The position numbers were made by a program, and so were the translations under genes. 64,000 bases of DNA from positions 1 through 64,000 of the forward strand of contig CAMUXE010000001.1 of the NCBI GenBank assembly GCA_947164605.1, read 5' to 3'. Positions 14,712 to 25,800 of this stretch are shown in pieces. Position 1 is the stretch's first letter. Every line of letters starts with the position of its first letter. The notes under the pieces are model-generated. The model did no database searches, was not told where the DNA came from, and saw nothing but the letters and a program-made list of their open reading frames with translations. This DNA comes from an uncultured Lachnospiraceae bacterium (GTDB lineage Bacteria; Bacillota; Clostridia; Lachnospirales; Lachnospiraceae).

Positions 14712-16774
14712 CTTTGATTAATCCTGTCAATTCCTAACAGATCCCTTCTTAGATAGATTAAGTCCATGATATCAATTCCATCAGCTCGGCTTATATCGGC
14801 AGCCTTAGCCCCATTTCCAGAAATAGCTTCGATATTTAGAAGATGTCTTCTCAGATAGATTAAATCCATAATATCCACCTCACCGTCGCCATTGATATCT
14901 CCATAGATAATTACAGTCTTTGAATCGGCAAGATTTCCAGACTCATCTAGTATTCTTACTATGTCGCCAGTTTTCATCAGGCCAGACTTCTCATTTCCAT
15001 CAGAATCAATAACTTCTATGCTTGCATTTTCTGTGCTGAAATTATTCTTAAAGTCTTCTACATCAGTTCCAACTTCAAGGCCTGAGATGTAAGATGCATC
15101 GTAATCATAATTGCTATCCCATCTAGCTTCTGATTCAGGTTCTGGATCAGGCTCGTCTGCTGGCTCTCCTTCTCTCACAATAAGAAGATTGTAGGTCCTC
15201 TCATCGCCATTTTCAGCTCTAACAGTCACACTAAAGTCGTTCTGACCATAATCAAGTCCCACATCGCCCAAGCCGTAAATATCAGCAGAAGATACATAAG
15301 CATTTGCATCTATTGATACGCTGTCCACATCAGATGCGACAATCAATTCATAATCAGAAGTGTAAGGGTCAAAGGATGGTGTAAGGTCATAGTCTGAAAC
15401 TTGAAGAGATTCAAGTATATTGCTAGGGCTTCCATCTCCAACCGGTGCCTCATATGGGCTGTCTGACATATTGTCATAAACTGGTATAGAAAAAACAAGA
15501 GGCGTAGTCTCTTTAATCTCATCTGAGTATGCCTTGGCCGCTGAGTAGGACTCACTTCTAGCTGCCAAAACATTGGTCATGTACTGATGCCAGTATGGTG
15601 AATATGACTTCACGTCAAATTTTTCATAATATATAGTATCCTGGCCACGTCTTATGTACTGAGAACCTATAGTGTAAGCTCCTCCGACAATAGACTTCAT
15701 CCTGTTATTCCAAGGTCTTAGAGTATCGTCATCATACTGGCTTGCATATCTAAGGCCATTTACTACGGCCGAGCCAGATGACGTCTTAACAGCTCCCTGA
15801 TTGTAATAATTATAATAACCTTCATAGCCATAGACATTACCAGATATGCTTGATCCGTATCCGCTGTTGCCCTGTTCCTGGATAATCCTTGATGCCAGGT
15901 GATAAGGGCTGACTCCTGAATACTGTCCCGCATAGAGGAGGGCTGAGGCATAGTTGTAGGACTCTCCATTTAGAGTCAGATTGTGGCTAGAATCCTCCAT
16001 AAAGGATCCAGCTATAACATTCTCAACTCCCTCAAGATTGTGTATATCAGGATCATAAGCCAATTCCTCAAACATAAAAATTCGAGTTTCGTCCAGGAAA
16101 TTCCTTGGGTCAAGAGCATATCTTATAAGGCCTCTTGATGCCTGAACCCAGCCACCACTATCCTGCTCATAGTAAGAATCTGTCTCTGGATTGTAAGCAT
16201 AGGAATCTGTTGACTTCCAAGAAGAGTCTGCACTGCCATATATAAGGCTTCTTCCCTGAACATCCTCATTGTCAACAACTTCCTCAAAGTCAGTTCCAAT
16301 CATATCTGCCACAAAAATCCAGTTTGGATACATTGCATGAAGCTCTCTCAAGGCTGGTCTGTAGGATTCTGGAAAATCCTGACTGTCAAGGTAGGCTTCA
16401 AAGTCCATATTCTCCTCGTATGTAAAAGTCTTCTTCAGTTTTACATAATCTGCATATATATAACCCTCTCTTGTCTGGCCATCATAGTCAAACCTGATAT
16501 GGTACCAGTCGTCCACCTTTTCGATAACATCGAATATGAAACCAGAACTCACGTGAGTTATAACATTGTCTGTGTTGGAAGTATCTGTACTTGTACGGAT
16601 TCTGAGGCCATCAACTCCGGCAATAACATAGCCCTGGCCCAAATCGTCACCATAAACTTTCTTTTGAAAATCCATATTAAAGATTAGACCAAACAGAAGA
16701 ACGCATGAGAGCATTAAAGCTATCATGCGTTTACAAGTCTTATCTACCACCGCGTGTCTGTATACTCTAATCAT
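14708..16774 (-). CDS. Secreted glucosaminidase with SH3 and dockerin domains
   Basis: Exported cell-wall hydrolase of 688 residues. Order: signal segment (about 16-36), bacterial SH3 (about 45-113, ending in GYIYADYVKLKK), long spacer, endo-beta-N-acetylglucosaminidase domain (about 255-420, catalytic Glu likely in RIIQEQGNSGYG), cadherin-like beta domain (about 465-547), and a C-terminal type I dockerin (about 615-683). The first dockerin loop, DINGDGEVDIMD, keeps the five Ca ligands. The second, DISRADGIDIMD, has Ala where Asp/Asn is usual. It overlaps the cohesin gene by 4 bases, so the two proteins are probably made together and joined outside the cell. Confidence 0.88.
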   Translation of the reverse strand: MIRVYRHAVVDKTCKRMIALMLSCVLLFGLIFNMDFQKKVYGDDLGQGYVIAGVDGLRIRTSTDTSNTDNVITHVSSGFIFDVIEKVDDWYHIRFDYDGQTREGYIYADYVKLKKTFTYEENMDFEAYLDSQDFPESYRPALRELHAMYPNWIFVADMIGTDFEEVVDNEDVQGRSLIYGSADSSWKSTDSYAYNPETDSYYEQDSGGWVQASRGLIRYALDPRNFLDETRIFMFEELAYDPDIHNLEGVENVIAGSFMEDSSHNLTLNGESYNYASALLYAGQYSGVSPYHLASRIIQEQGNSGYGSSISGNVYGYEGYYNYYNQGAVKTSSGSAVVNGLRYASQYDDDTLRPWNNRMKSIVGGAYTIGSQYIRRGQDTIYYEKFDVKSYSPYWHQYMTNVLAARSESYSAAKAYSDEIKETTPLVFSIPVYDNMSDSPYEAPVGDGSPSNILESLQVSDYDLTPSFDPYTSDYELIVASDVDSVSIDANAYVSSADIYGLGDVGLDYGQNDFSVTVRAENGDERTYNLLIVREGEPADEPDPEPESEARWDSNYDYDASYISGLEVGTDVEDFKNNFSTENASIEVIDSDGNEKSGLMKTGDIVRILDESGNLADSKTVIIYGDINGDGEVDIMDLIYLRRHLLNIEAISGNGAKAADISRADGIDIMDLIYLRRDLLGIDRINQR

Positions 16775-16828
16775 AAAGCATCCCTCTTTGATAAAATAAA
16801 ACTAATCAATAAACGCCAGTGTTTAAAA

Positions 16829-18424
16829 TTAATTGTTTCTACCGAATTCGGCAAGTTTCAAGCCCTTATTTCTGTCCATTACCATCTGAACACTCCAAGA
16901 GTTAGCAAAAATAAGCAATGGATTTCCCTTAAGGTCTTTAATTTTTTTCATATCAGAAGTTCCGACCAGATTGTCGAGGTCGATCTCTTCAGGATTTTCA
17001 ACCCATCTGATATATTCATATGGGAGTGTCTCGAGTTTAATGTCAACATTGTACTCGCTCTTTAATCTGAACTCCAAAACTTCAAACTGGAGCACACCAA
17101 CAGCGCCTACAATAATTTCCTCCATACCAGTATTATACTCCTGGAAGATCTGAATTGCACCCTCTTGTGCTATCTGACTGATACCTTTTATGAACTGTTT
17201 TCTCTTCATAGTATCCATCTGACGCACACGGGCAAAATGCTCTGGGGCAAATGTTGGAATTCCTGCATACTCAAACTTCTTGTCTGACTTACATAAGGTA
17301 TCACCGATTGAGAAAATACCCGGATCAAATATACCTATGATATCACCTGCGTAAGCCTCTTCCACTATATGTCTCTCATCAGCCATAATCTGCTGAGGCT
17401 GAGTAAGTCTGACCTTTCGGCCTGCCTGGACATGATTAACCTCCATGCCTGCCTCGTACTTACCAGAACAGATACGCATGAAAGCGATTCTATCCCTGTG
17501 GGCCTTATTCATATTGGCCTGAATCTTAAAGACAAATGCTGAGAAGTCCTCTTCGACTGGGTCTATAAGTCCTGTCGATGCCTCTCTTGCAAGTGGTGTG
17601 GTTGTCATCTTCAAGAAATGCTCAAGGAAGGTCTGAACTCCGAAGTTTGTGAGAGCAGATCCAAAGAATACAGGCGTAAGATTACCAGCCTGAATCTCAT
17701 CAAGGTTGTACTCTGCACTTGCTCCGTCGAGAAGTTCAATATCCTCATCGAGCTTCTCATTGTTGAAATCACCAATTTCAGCCTTGAGCTCGTCTGAATC
17801 CCTGTCTAGTATATGTGTTTCAATCTCCTTTTGGCCATTCATGGCAGCCTTAAAAAGTGAAACCTCGTTGGTGTTTCTGTCATAAACACCCTTAAAGCCC
17901 TTACCACAGCCAATAGGCCAGTTTACAGGGCATGTGCTTATGCCAAGCACATTTTCAATATCATCGAGCAATTCAAAAGGATCCTTAGCTTCACGGTCCA
18001 TCTTATTGATGAAGGTAAAAATAGGGATATGTCTCATAACACAAACCTTAAAGAGCTTAATAGTCTGTTTCTCAACACCCTTTGAAGCATCGATAACCAT
18101 GACAGCTGAATCTGCCGCCATGAGAGTTCTATATGTATCCTCTGAGAAGTCCTGATGTCCAGGAGTATCAAGGATATTTACACAGTAGCCATCATAGTTA
18201 AACTGCAATACTGATGAGGTTACCGAGATACCTCTTTCTTTCTCAATTTCCATCCAGTCAGAAACAGCATGTTTAGCTGTCTTTCTTCCCTTAACAGATC
18301 CAGCAAGGTTAATTGCACCTCCGTAAAGAAGGAACTTCTCTGTGAGGGTTGTCTTACCGGCATCAGGATGTGAAATAATTGCAAAGGTTCTTCTCTTCTC
18401 TATCTCTTCTCTAATGGCAGACAT
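16829..18424 (-). CDS. prfC: Peptide chain release factor 3
   Basis: Translational GTPase of 531 residues that recycles RF1/RF2 from the ribosome. The G1 motif is SHPDAGKTTL, the G2/G3 region includes KERGISVTSS and DTPGHQDFS, and G4 is NKMDREA. The C-terminal RF3 domain has the VGAVGVLQFEV stretch. Length is typical. Its start overlaps the stop of the small upstream gene by one base, suggesting coupled translation. Confidence 0.96.
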   Translation of the reverse strand: MSAIREEIEKRRTFAIISHPDAGKTTLTEKFLLYGGAINLAGSVKGRKTAKHAVSDWMEIEKERGISVTSSVLQFNYDGYCVNILDTPGHQDFSEDTYRTLMAADSAVMVIDASKGVEKQTIKLFKVCVMRHIPIFTFINKMDREAKDPFELLDDIENVLGISTCPVNWPIGCGKGFKGVYDRNTNEVSLFKAAMNGQKEIETHILDRDSDELKAEIGDFNNEKLDEDIELLDGASAEYNLDEIQAGNLTPVFFGSALTNFGVQTFLEHFLKMTTTPLAREASTGLIDPVEEDFSAFVFKIQANMNKAHRDRIAFMRICSGKYEAGMEVNHVQAGRKVRLTQPQQIMADERHIVEEAYAGDIIGIFDPGIFSIGDTLCKSDKKFEYAGIPTFAPEHFARVRQMDTMKRKQFIKGISQIAQEGAIQIFQEYNTGMEEIIVGAVGVLQFEVLEFRLKSEYNVDIKLETLPYEYIRWVENPEEIDLDNLVGTSDMKKIKDLKGNPLLIFANSWSVQMVMDRNKGLKLAEFGRNN

Positions 18425-18699
18425 TATGCGTTCACCACTGCATTACAGCCATTGAGTTCAAAACGGTATGTCACCTCAGACTTAGCATCAAGCTTTCTGA
18501 AGATATTTACAACGATTGCCATAACATCTGTTGTGTTCTCATCCTTGAATTCAACAGTAACGATCTGTCCCTCGTCCTCGATTTTAGCAGACTTTGCGCC
18601 AGCTTCCTCAACGATAGACTTCTCTACTTCTTTGATTTTATCAGCATCTTTTATAAGCTTTGACTTACTTGAATAAGTTATACGATAAGTTCTTTTCAT
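18424..18699 (-). CDS. Small protein translationally coupled to prfC
   Basis: A 91-residue mixed alpha/beta protein (MKRTYRITYSS... ending NGCNAVVNA) with no membrane segment. The start at 18699 was chosen because GAGGA lies about ten bases upstream; an ATG 15 codons earlier has no ribosome site. The repeated beta-strand pattern (TYRITYSS, QIVTVEFKD, SEVTYRFEL) suggests a small ACT/ferredoxin-like fold, but no family is recognised. One-base overlap with prfC implies a shared operon. Confidence 0.75.
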   Translation of the reverse strand: MKRTYRITYSSKSKLIKDADKIKEVEKSIVEEAGAKSAKIEDEGQIVTVEFKDENTTDVMAIVVNIFRKLDAKSEVTYRFELNGCNAVVNA

Positions 18700-18847
18700 G
18701 ATAATCATATCCTCCATAATTGCTGAATTTCTAGCAAAAGGCATAGTAATTCAGATTAATAATCAGTGTGTATTATAGAACATAATTTTATATCTTTCAA
18801 GGCATATATTTCTTAAAAAATTCCAATCATTCTATAATTAGCCATAC

Positions 18848-21800
18848 TTATAGCTCAATAGCTCTCCCCAGGGCAAATGAGTAGATAGTCTTCCTATTCA
18901 CCTTAGCCCCCGTAAGCTGACTTATAGCCTTGGCATAGATATCAAGCTGAACCTTGTAGAGAGCCTTCAATTTTTCCTCGCCGTCATCCTTGCTCACACG
19001 ATCTGTCTTATAGTCGACAATCTCAATCTGGCCATTTTCATCCACAAGATAGAGATCAATGACTCCCTGAATAAGCTGATTAAGCCTGACTTGAGCAAGG
19101 TCATCCCTAAAGATAAAGGGCTGTTCTCTCTTTATATACGAATTCTGCCCGCAAGCTATTTCAATTGTTCTCTGACCTATATCTGACATAAGAAATGTGA
19201 CTATATCCACCTTCTTTATAAGACAGGTCTCATCCTCAAGCATTAGACTTCTTTCAGTAATCCTCTCAAACTCCTTATTTACATAATCAAGGTATTGAGC
19301 CTCTGAGAGCCCTGCTTTAAGCCCACTATAATCAAGGCATTCCATAAGTCTGTGGTAGGCTGTTCCTCTCTGGGCTCCACTGGCCTTTTTCTTGAGACTG
19401 TCTTCCTGCTTTTCTTCATCTATCATAAAATCAGGCAGGTCATCCTGACTAAGTTCAGAGCTCTCAGCCTCATCTTCAAGCTGTCTTAAGCCGTCCATAA
19501 GGAATTTGCCCTCGTCAAAGTCAGTGTCATTGATCATTTTTTTGAGTTCAGTCACTGTAACTTTTGTCTTGTAATCTTGTCTCTCATACTGGTATTGTGG
19601 CAATTCATAGCAGTATCTGTCTCTTAAGCCAGGGCCCTCCCCAGAGTCCTGTGACTTAATATTCTCTCCCTCATAGGCAGTATCCAGTCCTATATGAAGG
19701 GCTTTTTCCTTATATTCATAATAGATGTCAGCGACAAGCTGCTCAAAAGCATCCCTGTCCTCAAACTTATCCAGAGCTTCATAAGCCACAGGTATAAGCT
19801 TAAAATTAGAGCTATTGAAAGCAGCTGGAAGGACCATGTCATTGAAGCTGCTCAACTTGACACAGTCTCCATAATTAATACAAGCCTTGTGAGACAAGCC
19901 TTCTGCCTTTTGCATGTAAGAATCCAGTGCATCAGTATATGCCTTTTGAGGGTCAACACTTGACCTGGCTTGCGGACTTTCTATGACTCCTGTAATAATG
20001 AGTTTTTCTCTAGCCCTTGTCATGGCAACATATAAAACTCTCATCTTCTCGGCAATTGTTTCCTGCTTAATCTTAGCCTTCACAGCATCAAAAGAAAAAG
20101 TAGTTTTCTTGATTCTTCTCTTTGCCTCATGTCTGTTTAAGCCTATTCCAAACTCACTGTCAACAAGATATCCGTTCTTGCCCTCCTTGCTCTCAATGCC
20201 CTTTCCAGCCAAAGCCAGAATTACAAGAGGAAATTCCAAGCCCTTACTCTTGTGAATTGTCATAATTCTCACAACATTGTCATTCTCACCAAGAGTAGAA
20301 GCCTCTCCCTTCTCAACATTGCTGTCATTGATTCTCTCTATGTAGCGCTGAAAATTAAAGGCTCCTCTATAGCTTGTCTTCTCAAAATCTCTTGCCGCAG
20401 ACAGGAGCATATCTATGTTTATCTGTCTTCTCTCTCCAGCAGGCATGCTGAGCACGTAATCATAGTATCCTGTGCTGTAGACCATACTCCAGACAAGGTC
20501 ATAAATCGATTCAACCTGGCTGGCCAGTCTGTACGAATCCAGCTTTTCAATAAATAATGATGCCTTATCTAAGGCCACTTCCAGTTTTCTCTCAAATTCT
20601 TCTGACAGCTGAAGCTCATCGTAAGAATCAAGCTTTATAAGCTTTCTCAGCTGATCATAGAGAAAATCCTTCTCATAATTATCATCAAGCTTAAAGGACT
20701 TTATCAAAGCCAGCTCGTCGCTGTCCATACGCCCAAAATATGACATAAGGCAAGCGGCAAATGCTATGTCATTCAGTGGATTCACTATAATTGTCAGATA
20801 ATTTAAAATCAGTTTTACTTCCCTGGCATCATAGAATCCTCCCTTAGTTTCGGAATAGGCAGGAATCCCCATATCCATAAGAGTCTCAATCAGGCAGGTA
20901 TCTATATCCTTAGTTGAAGAGGCAAGTATAGCTATATCCGAGAATTTAATAGGTCTGTAGCCTCCCTGACCGTCATTTTCAGCCTTGTCATAGACCATTC
21001 TTATACCCTTATCCTTAGGATTCATAGCCTCTTTTATAGCAAGACCAATTGTCACAGCTTCATTCCTAAATGAATTCTCTCCTACAAGCCTGTTTTTAGG
21101 CAACATATAGACATCAGTCTGTCCATCTTCGGCATATGTGTGAACCTGCCTGAGCTTTCCATCTTCATCCTCAATGACAGCTTGGGGCTTTTTATCAAGA
21201 TAATAGTCAGCACCAAGATAGAGCTTGGCCCTGTCATCATATTTAAGGCCTGTATAGCTCTCATTCATAAGTCCCTTAAAGACATCATTTACGCTCTCGA
21301 TAAGGCCCTGTCTGCTTCTAAAATTCTTTGCCAAGTCTATCGAAAGACCTTCAGCTAAGCCTTTCTTGTCAGCTACAGCCAAAGCAGATGGGTTGATATT
21401 GTTAAAGTCCTTGTACTTTGTCAAAAAGAGTTCTGGGCAAGCCATTCTAAAGCGATAAATACTCTGCTTCACATCACCAACCATAAACATATTGCCGGCA
21501 ATCTTCTTTTCACTTTCCAAAGGCAAAAGAGGCTCCGCCTCACCAGCGCTGCCTGCTGCATCATTGACTTTGCCCTTGCTTATGGCAGATAGAATGGCCT
21601 CCTGAAGGCGGTTGCTGTCCTGGTACTCGTCAATCATTATCTCCTCATACTTTTCAGACAGTCTCCTGGCGACCTCGGTCTTCTTGCTTATGCCATCAGC
21701 CCTGTTCACAAGAATTCTCAGAGCATAGGCCTCAATATCACTGAAATCAACTATATTCTTATCTTTCTTGGTCTGGCTTACCAAACTTGCATAATCTCTT

Positions 21801-22810
21801 ACAAGTCTTATTATGACATGGACATAAGATCTGAGAGCTGCAATATCCTCAAGCGCCCCCTTTATATCCAAATTCTTAGCCAGCTTTAAAAGCTCAAGAA
21901 ATCTTTCCTTATTTTGGTCTCTTCTCTCCTTAAGGCTGACTCTGGCTTCCTTTTGGTCATCGTTCAAGCCCTTAGTGCTTCTATTATAGGCATCAAAGCT
22001 CAAATCAAGATCCTCAAAATCCAACTTTGTCAGAGCCTGCTTCAACTTGTCACATTTCTCTAAGTCATTTTCAAAAATACTTATATAAACACTAGGAAGT
22101 TGATTTAGTCTGGCCTGCTCAAGGATTTCCAGATCTTCCTTCTCAATCTCTAGGAGCTGTTCTTGAACAGAAGCCAATGTGTACTTAAAGAGTCCTGTCT
22201 TTCTAAATTCTTCTTCACTGCTTATCTCATAAAACTCTTCGCAGGACTCAAGCCACTCTTCCGGCCAAGGGTAGCTAAGTGAAAAGTTGTAAATACCAGA
22301 TATCATCTCTGCCAGCTTAGTGTCATCTTTTCCTTTTGCGTAATTAGCCACAAAATCCTTAAAATCCTGATCTGCATTTTCAAAATTCTCCTCTAAGAGC
22401 TGATCCATACAGTCAGAAAGTATCAAGGCCTTCTCCTCACCATCCATAACTCTGATATCGGGATCGAGGTCTATTTCCTGGAAATGGCTCTTTACAAGCT
22501 TAAAACAGAAGCTGTCAATTGTGCTTATATCAGCATTATTGATCAAAGTCATCTGTCTTTTAATATGCTCATCATCTGGATTCTTATCAAGCTCCTTCTC
22601 AAGGGCTGATCTCAATCTCTCCTTCATCTCAGCTGCCGCAGTTCTAGTAAAGGTAACTACCACTATCCTATCGACATCAATACCTGAGAGTACTTTTTTA
22701 ATGATTCTTTCAACAAGTACCGCAGTCTTTCCTGAGCCCGCTGCCGCTGACACAAGTATATTGTCCTTATCTGTATCGATAGCCAAGATTTGTTCTGCTG
22801 TCCAAGCCAT
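18848..22810 (-). CDS. addA: AddAB helicase-nuclease subunit A
   Basis: Large subunit (1320 residues) of the RecBCD-like complex that processes double-strand breaks. UvrD-type helicase motifs are clear: SAAAGSGKTAVLV (Walker A), MIDEYQDSN (Walker B), MVGDVKQSIYRFR, and TIHKSKGLEFP. The C-terminal RecB-family nuclease has the catalytic VDYKTDRV. Its start abuts the addB stop with a one-base overlap, giving an addB-addA operon as in many Firmicutes. Confidence 0.97.
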   Translation of the reverse strand: MAWTAEQILAIDTDKDNILVSAAAGSGKTAVLVERIIKKVLSGIDVDRIVVVTFTRTAAAEMKERLRSALEKELDKNPDDEHIKRQMTLINNADISTIDSFCFKLVKSHFQEIDLDPDIRVMDGEEKALILSDCMDQLLEENFENADQDFKDFVANYAKGKDDTKLAEMISGIYNFSLSYPWPEEWLESCEEFYEISSEEEFRKTGLFKYTLASVQEQLLEIEKEDLEILEQARLNQLPSVYISIFENDLEKCDKLKQALTKLDFEDLDLSFDAYNRSTKGLNDDQKEARVSLKERRDQNKERFLELLKLAKNLDIKGALEDIAALRSYVHVIIRLVRDYASLVSQTKKDKNIVDFSDIEAYALRILVNRADGISKKTEVARRLSEKYEEIMIDEYQDSNRLQEAILSAISKGKVNDAAGSAGEAEPLLPLESEKKIAGNMFMVGDVKQSIYRFRMACPELFLTKYKDFNNINPSALAVADKKGLAEGLSIDLAKNFRSRQGLIESVNDVFKGLMNESYTGLKYDDRAKLYLGADYYLDKKPQAVIEDEDGKLRQVHTYAEDGQTDVYMLPKNRLVGENSFRNEAVTIGLAIKEAMNPKDKGIRMVYDKAENDGQGGYRPIKFSDIAILASSTKDIDTCLIETLMDMGIPAYSETKGGFYDAREVKLILNYLTIIVNPLNDIAFAACLMSYFGRMDSDELALIKSFKLDDNYEKDFLYDQLRKLIKLDSYDELQLSEEFERKLEVALDKASLFIEKLDSYRLASQVESIYDLVWSMVYSTGYYDYVLSMPAGERRQINIDMLLSAARDFEKTSYRGAFNFQRYIERINDSNVEKGEASTLGENDNVVRIMTIHKSKGLEFPLVILALAGKGIESKEGKNGYLVDSEFGIGLNRHEAKRRIKKTTFSFDAVKAKIKQETIAEKMRVLYVAMTRAREKLIITGVIESPQARSSVDPQKAYTDALDSYMQKAEGLSHKACINYGDCVKLSSFNDMVLPAAFNSSNFKLIPVAYEALDKFEDRDAFEQLVADIYYEYKEKALHIGLDTAYEGENIKSQDSGEGPGLRDRYCYELPQYQYERQDYKTKVTVTELKKMINDTDFDEGKFLMDGLRQLEDEAESSELSQDDLPDFMIDEEKQEDSLKKKASGAQRGTAYHRLMECLDYSGLKAGLSEAQYLDYVNKEFERITERSLMLEDETCLIKKVDIVTFLMSDIGQRTIEIACGQNSYIKREQPFIFRDDLAQVRLNQLIQGVIDLYLVDENGQIEIVDYKTDRVSKDDGEEKLKALYKVQLDIYAKAISQLTGAKVNRKTIYSFALGRAIEL

Positions 22811-25800
22811 TACTTATCCCCCTCTCTCATCTTAGTCAATATCTCCTCCTTATTGCTGGCGGTGAGGTAATTATATCTATAGCCCAAATCCGGTGAAAAG
22901 CCACATACTCCACTGTAAGGGCAGTACTCACAGGCTTCTTTTTTCTTATAGCTGTAGGGTCTAACCTTAACCTGGCCTTGAAGAATTTGACTTGCCGAAT
23001 CCAAATTCTTCTTTAAGGTATAGTCAGTCACCATATTCATCTGCTCGTCTGTTAGTGTATTCCCGCCCTCTTTAAGACTTCCGTCCTTCTTGACTGAGAC
23101 TGGGCTTATATTGCTGTCTATCTTCTTATCTGCCATCTTCTGACTTTCGGTGAGAATTTTTACAACCTCGGCCCTATCATTGGTCAAACCCTTGAGCTTT
23201 AGTTTTTTCAAGAGTTCTCCCTCAACAAGACTGTCAAATTCTTCTCCCTCATCAAATTCTTCAACATCAATAAAAGGATTGTCCGCATTAAAATAATAGA
23301 CGCCTGCTGGTAGGATGTTTTTAGGGTTGTTGAGAGCCCGACACTTAGCCTCCTCAATCTGCATAGCAGCCTTGAGATAGGTCATAAGCTGAAGATCTAT
23401 ACCGTAGTAATTCTTCACAATATCATAATTATGCTCACTGGTCTTATAGTCGACAACTCTGACATAGCGATTGCCCTTGTCATCATCTGCTATGTCGATT
23501 CTATCAATTCTTCCCTTGAGGGTAAGTAGCTTATTCTTCAAGCTATCTTCAACTGTCAGCGTGTAGGGCCTTTCAACCTCATCTATGACAAAGTTTTCCT
23601 CAAGGTTCTGTTTCCCCAAGGCCCAAAGGGTACGGTCTGCCATATCAGCAAGTCTGGTTCTAATATCAGCATTTCTAGCATTATCATCCAGATATGAGTA
23701 CTCTGCCCTCTCAGCTAAGGCTGCTATCTGGCCATCCACGTAGCTCCTTCTTTCCTTGTCGCTAAAGTCTGAGAGCTTAATCTTGCCCTTAATAAAATCG
23801 TCAGAGAAGGCCCTGACTATCTCATGTATGACATTGCCGAAATCAGCCATATTAAAGCTAAAGACATCTCTCTGTCTGAGTTTAAGTCCTCTCTCAAGAA
23901 AATATCTGCACTGGCACTGATTGTAGAGCTCTATCTTAGTCGGACTGACAAGCAGTGAATCTCCATAGAGCCTCTTGGCCAAATTTTCAGACATAGGCTT
24001 AATATAGACCTCATCAGCAAAATCAAGATCAGACTTTGGAATCTTTACGTATCTAACATCCTTATACTCAAAGGCATCTGTCAGCCTTAATCTTGGAAAA
24101 TGCTTCCTTATGACCTTAACAATATAAGAAGGGAGAAGGGATTCGCCCTTACTGTTCTTCCTGCTGTAGCTCAGATAGACTTTCTCAGATGCCTTAGTCA
24201 TAATAAGATAGAGGTAAAATCTCTGAATAAAGGACTTTTCCTTTGCACCGGGAGCAAGAGCTATATCATTCTCTTTTAAGACTTCCTTGTCAGCCTCTCC
24301 GAGCACGCCGTGATCCTCGTTTTTCTTAGGTACCACTCCGTCATTAAGGCCCAAAAAGAAGACAACCTTAACTCTGTCAAGTCTGGTTCTCTCTATATCG
24401 CCCACAATAAGGCAATCTTTTGAAGGTGGTATCAAACCTATGGCAAGGTCATTAAGACCCGAATCAAGAATCTTTGAAAAATCTTTGATATTCATGGTCT
24501 CATGGCCCAGGAGCTGGTTTATCTTGCTCAGCAACTCCACCAGCGTGTCAAATATTTTTAAATACTCCTCGCTCTTGGCAGGGTCGCTGACCTCAAATCT
24601 CTTGGCAAGTCTCTCAATCCCCTCCCTGAGTCCTACTGCCCTTGTGAAATTATAGAGAGCAACACAGTGGTCTTTTACAGTCTTTCCCCTGCCCTTGATC
24701 TCATCCTTATAGGCCAAAAGCGGACTTCCTATTACCTGCCTTAATTCTTCAAGTCTCTCATAGTCATAATTAAAGCTTGTTTTACCCTTCTTATTCCATG
24801 GATTCTTCCACTGTCTAGCCCCCTTGATTCCACAGGCAAGGCAATAATTATCAACAGCATCAATCTCATCTATTGTAAGAGAGGTAAGGCCAGATCTAAG
24901 GTATCTTAGCATAGACTCATAAGTGAAATCTGTCTCAAGGACCTTAATTGCGCTTCTGATAAAGTCTATGGCCGAATTGTCTGTCAGGGCATGCTTCTGA
25001 TCCTCAAAGACAGGCATAGAATTTCTCTTTAAGATATTGATAGCAAGCTGCATATAGGTCTCTGGGTCAGCTGAGACAAGGGCTATATCGCTGTATTTGT
25101 AGCCCTCAAATCTGGTCAGTCTCACAATCTCATCAACTGCATGTTCAATCTCATCCTTAGGCTGAAAAGCAACTGATAATTTAACATTCTCAGGTCCGTC
25201 CTTATAAACCTCATTATCCCTAAAGAGATGCTTCTCAATAAAGGCCAGATCCTTGACCTCCTTGCCATCCTTGCAAAATCGTGGATTTAGTTCATGCTTT
25301 AAGAATAAAGGCTTATCCACCTCAATATGGTTTTTATCTGCAAGGTCCATAAGCTTAAGATACATATCCGAACTCATAAAAAAGAGCTTAGTCATAGGAT
25401 TAGCCACATTGAGCTTAGTAGACTCATCGCAGGTGATTGTCACATACTCATCAATTGCACTTTTAAAGATTCCATCAATAACCTTGTACTGTATAGGTGT
25501 AAAGCCTGTGAAAGCGTCAAAGATAAAAACAGAATTCTTCACAATCTCCGACTGATCTATCACGTCAGAGAGAACATCAAGAATTTCTTCCTTTGCTATA
25601 TATTTCTCCCCCAGGTATTCCTCAAACTTCTCATAGATAAAGCCCAAATCCTTCAGTTTAACCTGAAGCCTCTCATCATCCTCAATCTGGTCTGCCACTT
25701 GACCTATCTGGGCCGGCTTTATACCATACTGCATAAACTCAGATATAACCGATTTTATTTCAGCAACCAAACCGGTATTGGACACAGAATTTGAGTAGAA

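Noticed and set aside
25327-25794. 155-codon plus-strand frame inside addB
   Set aside because: Antisense to a clear, conserved gene; composition is that of a shadow frame.
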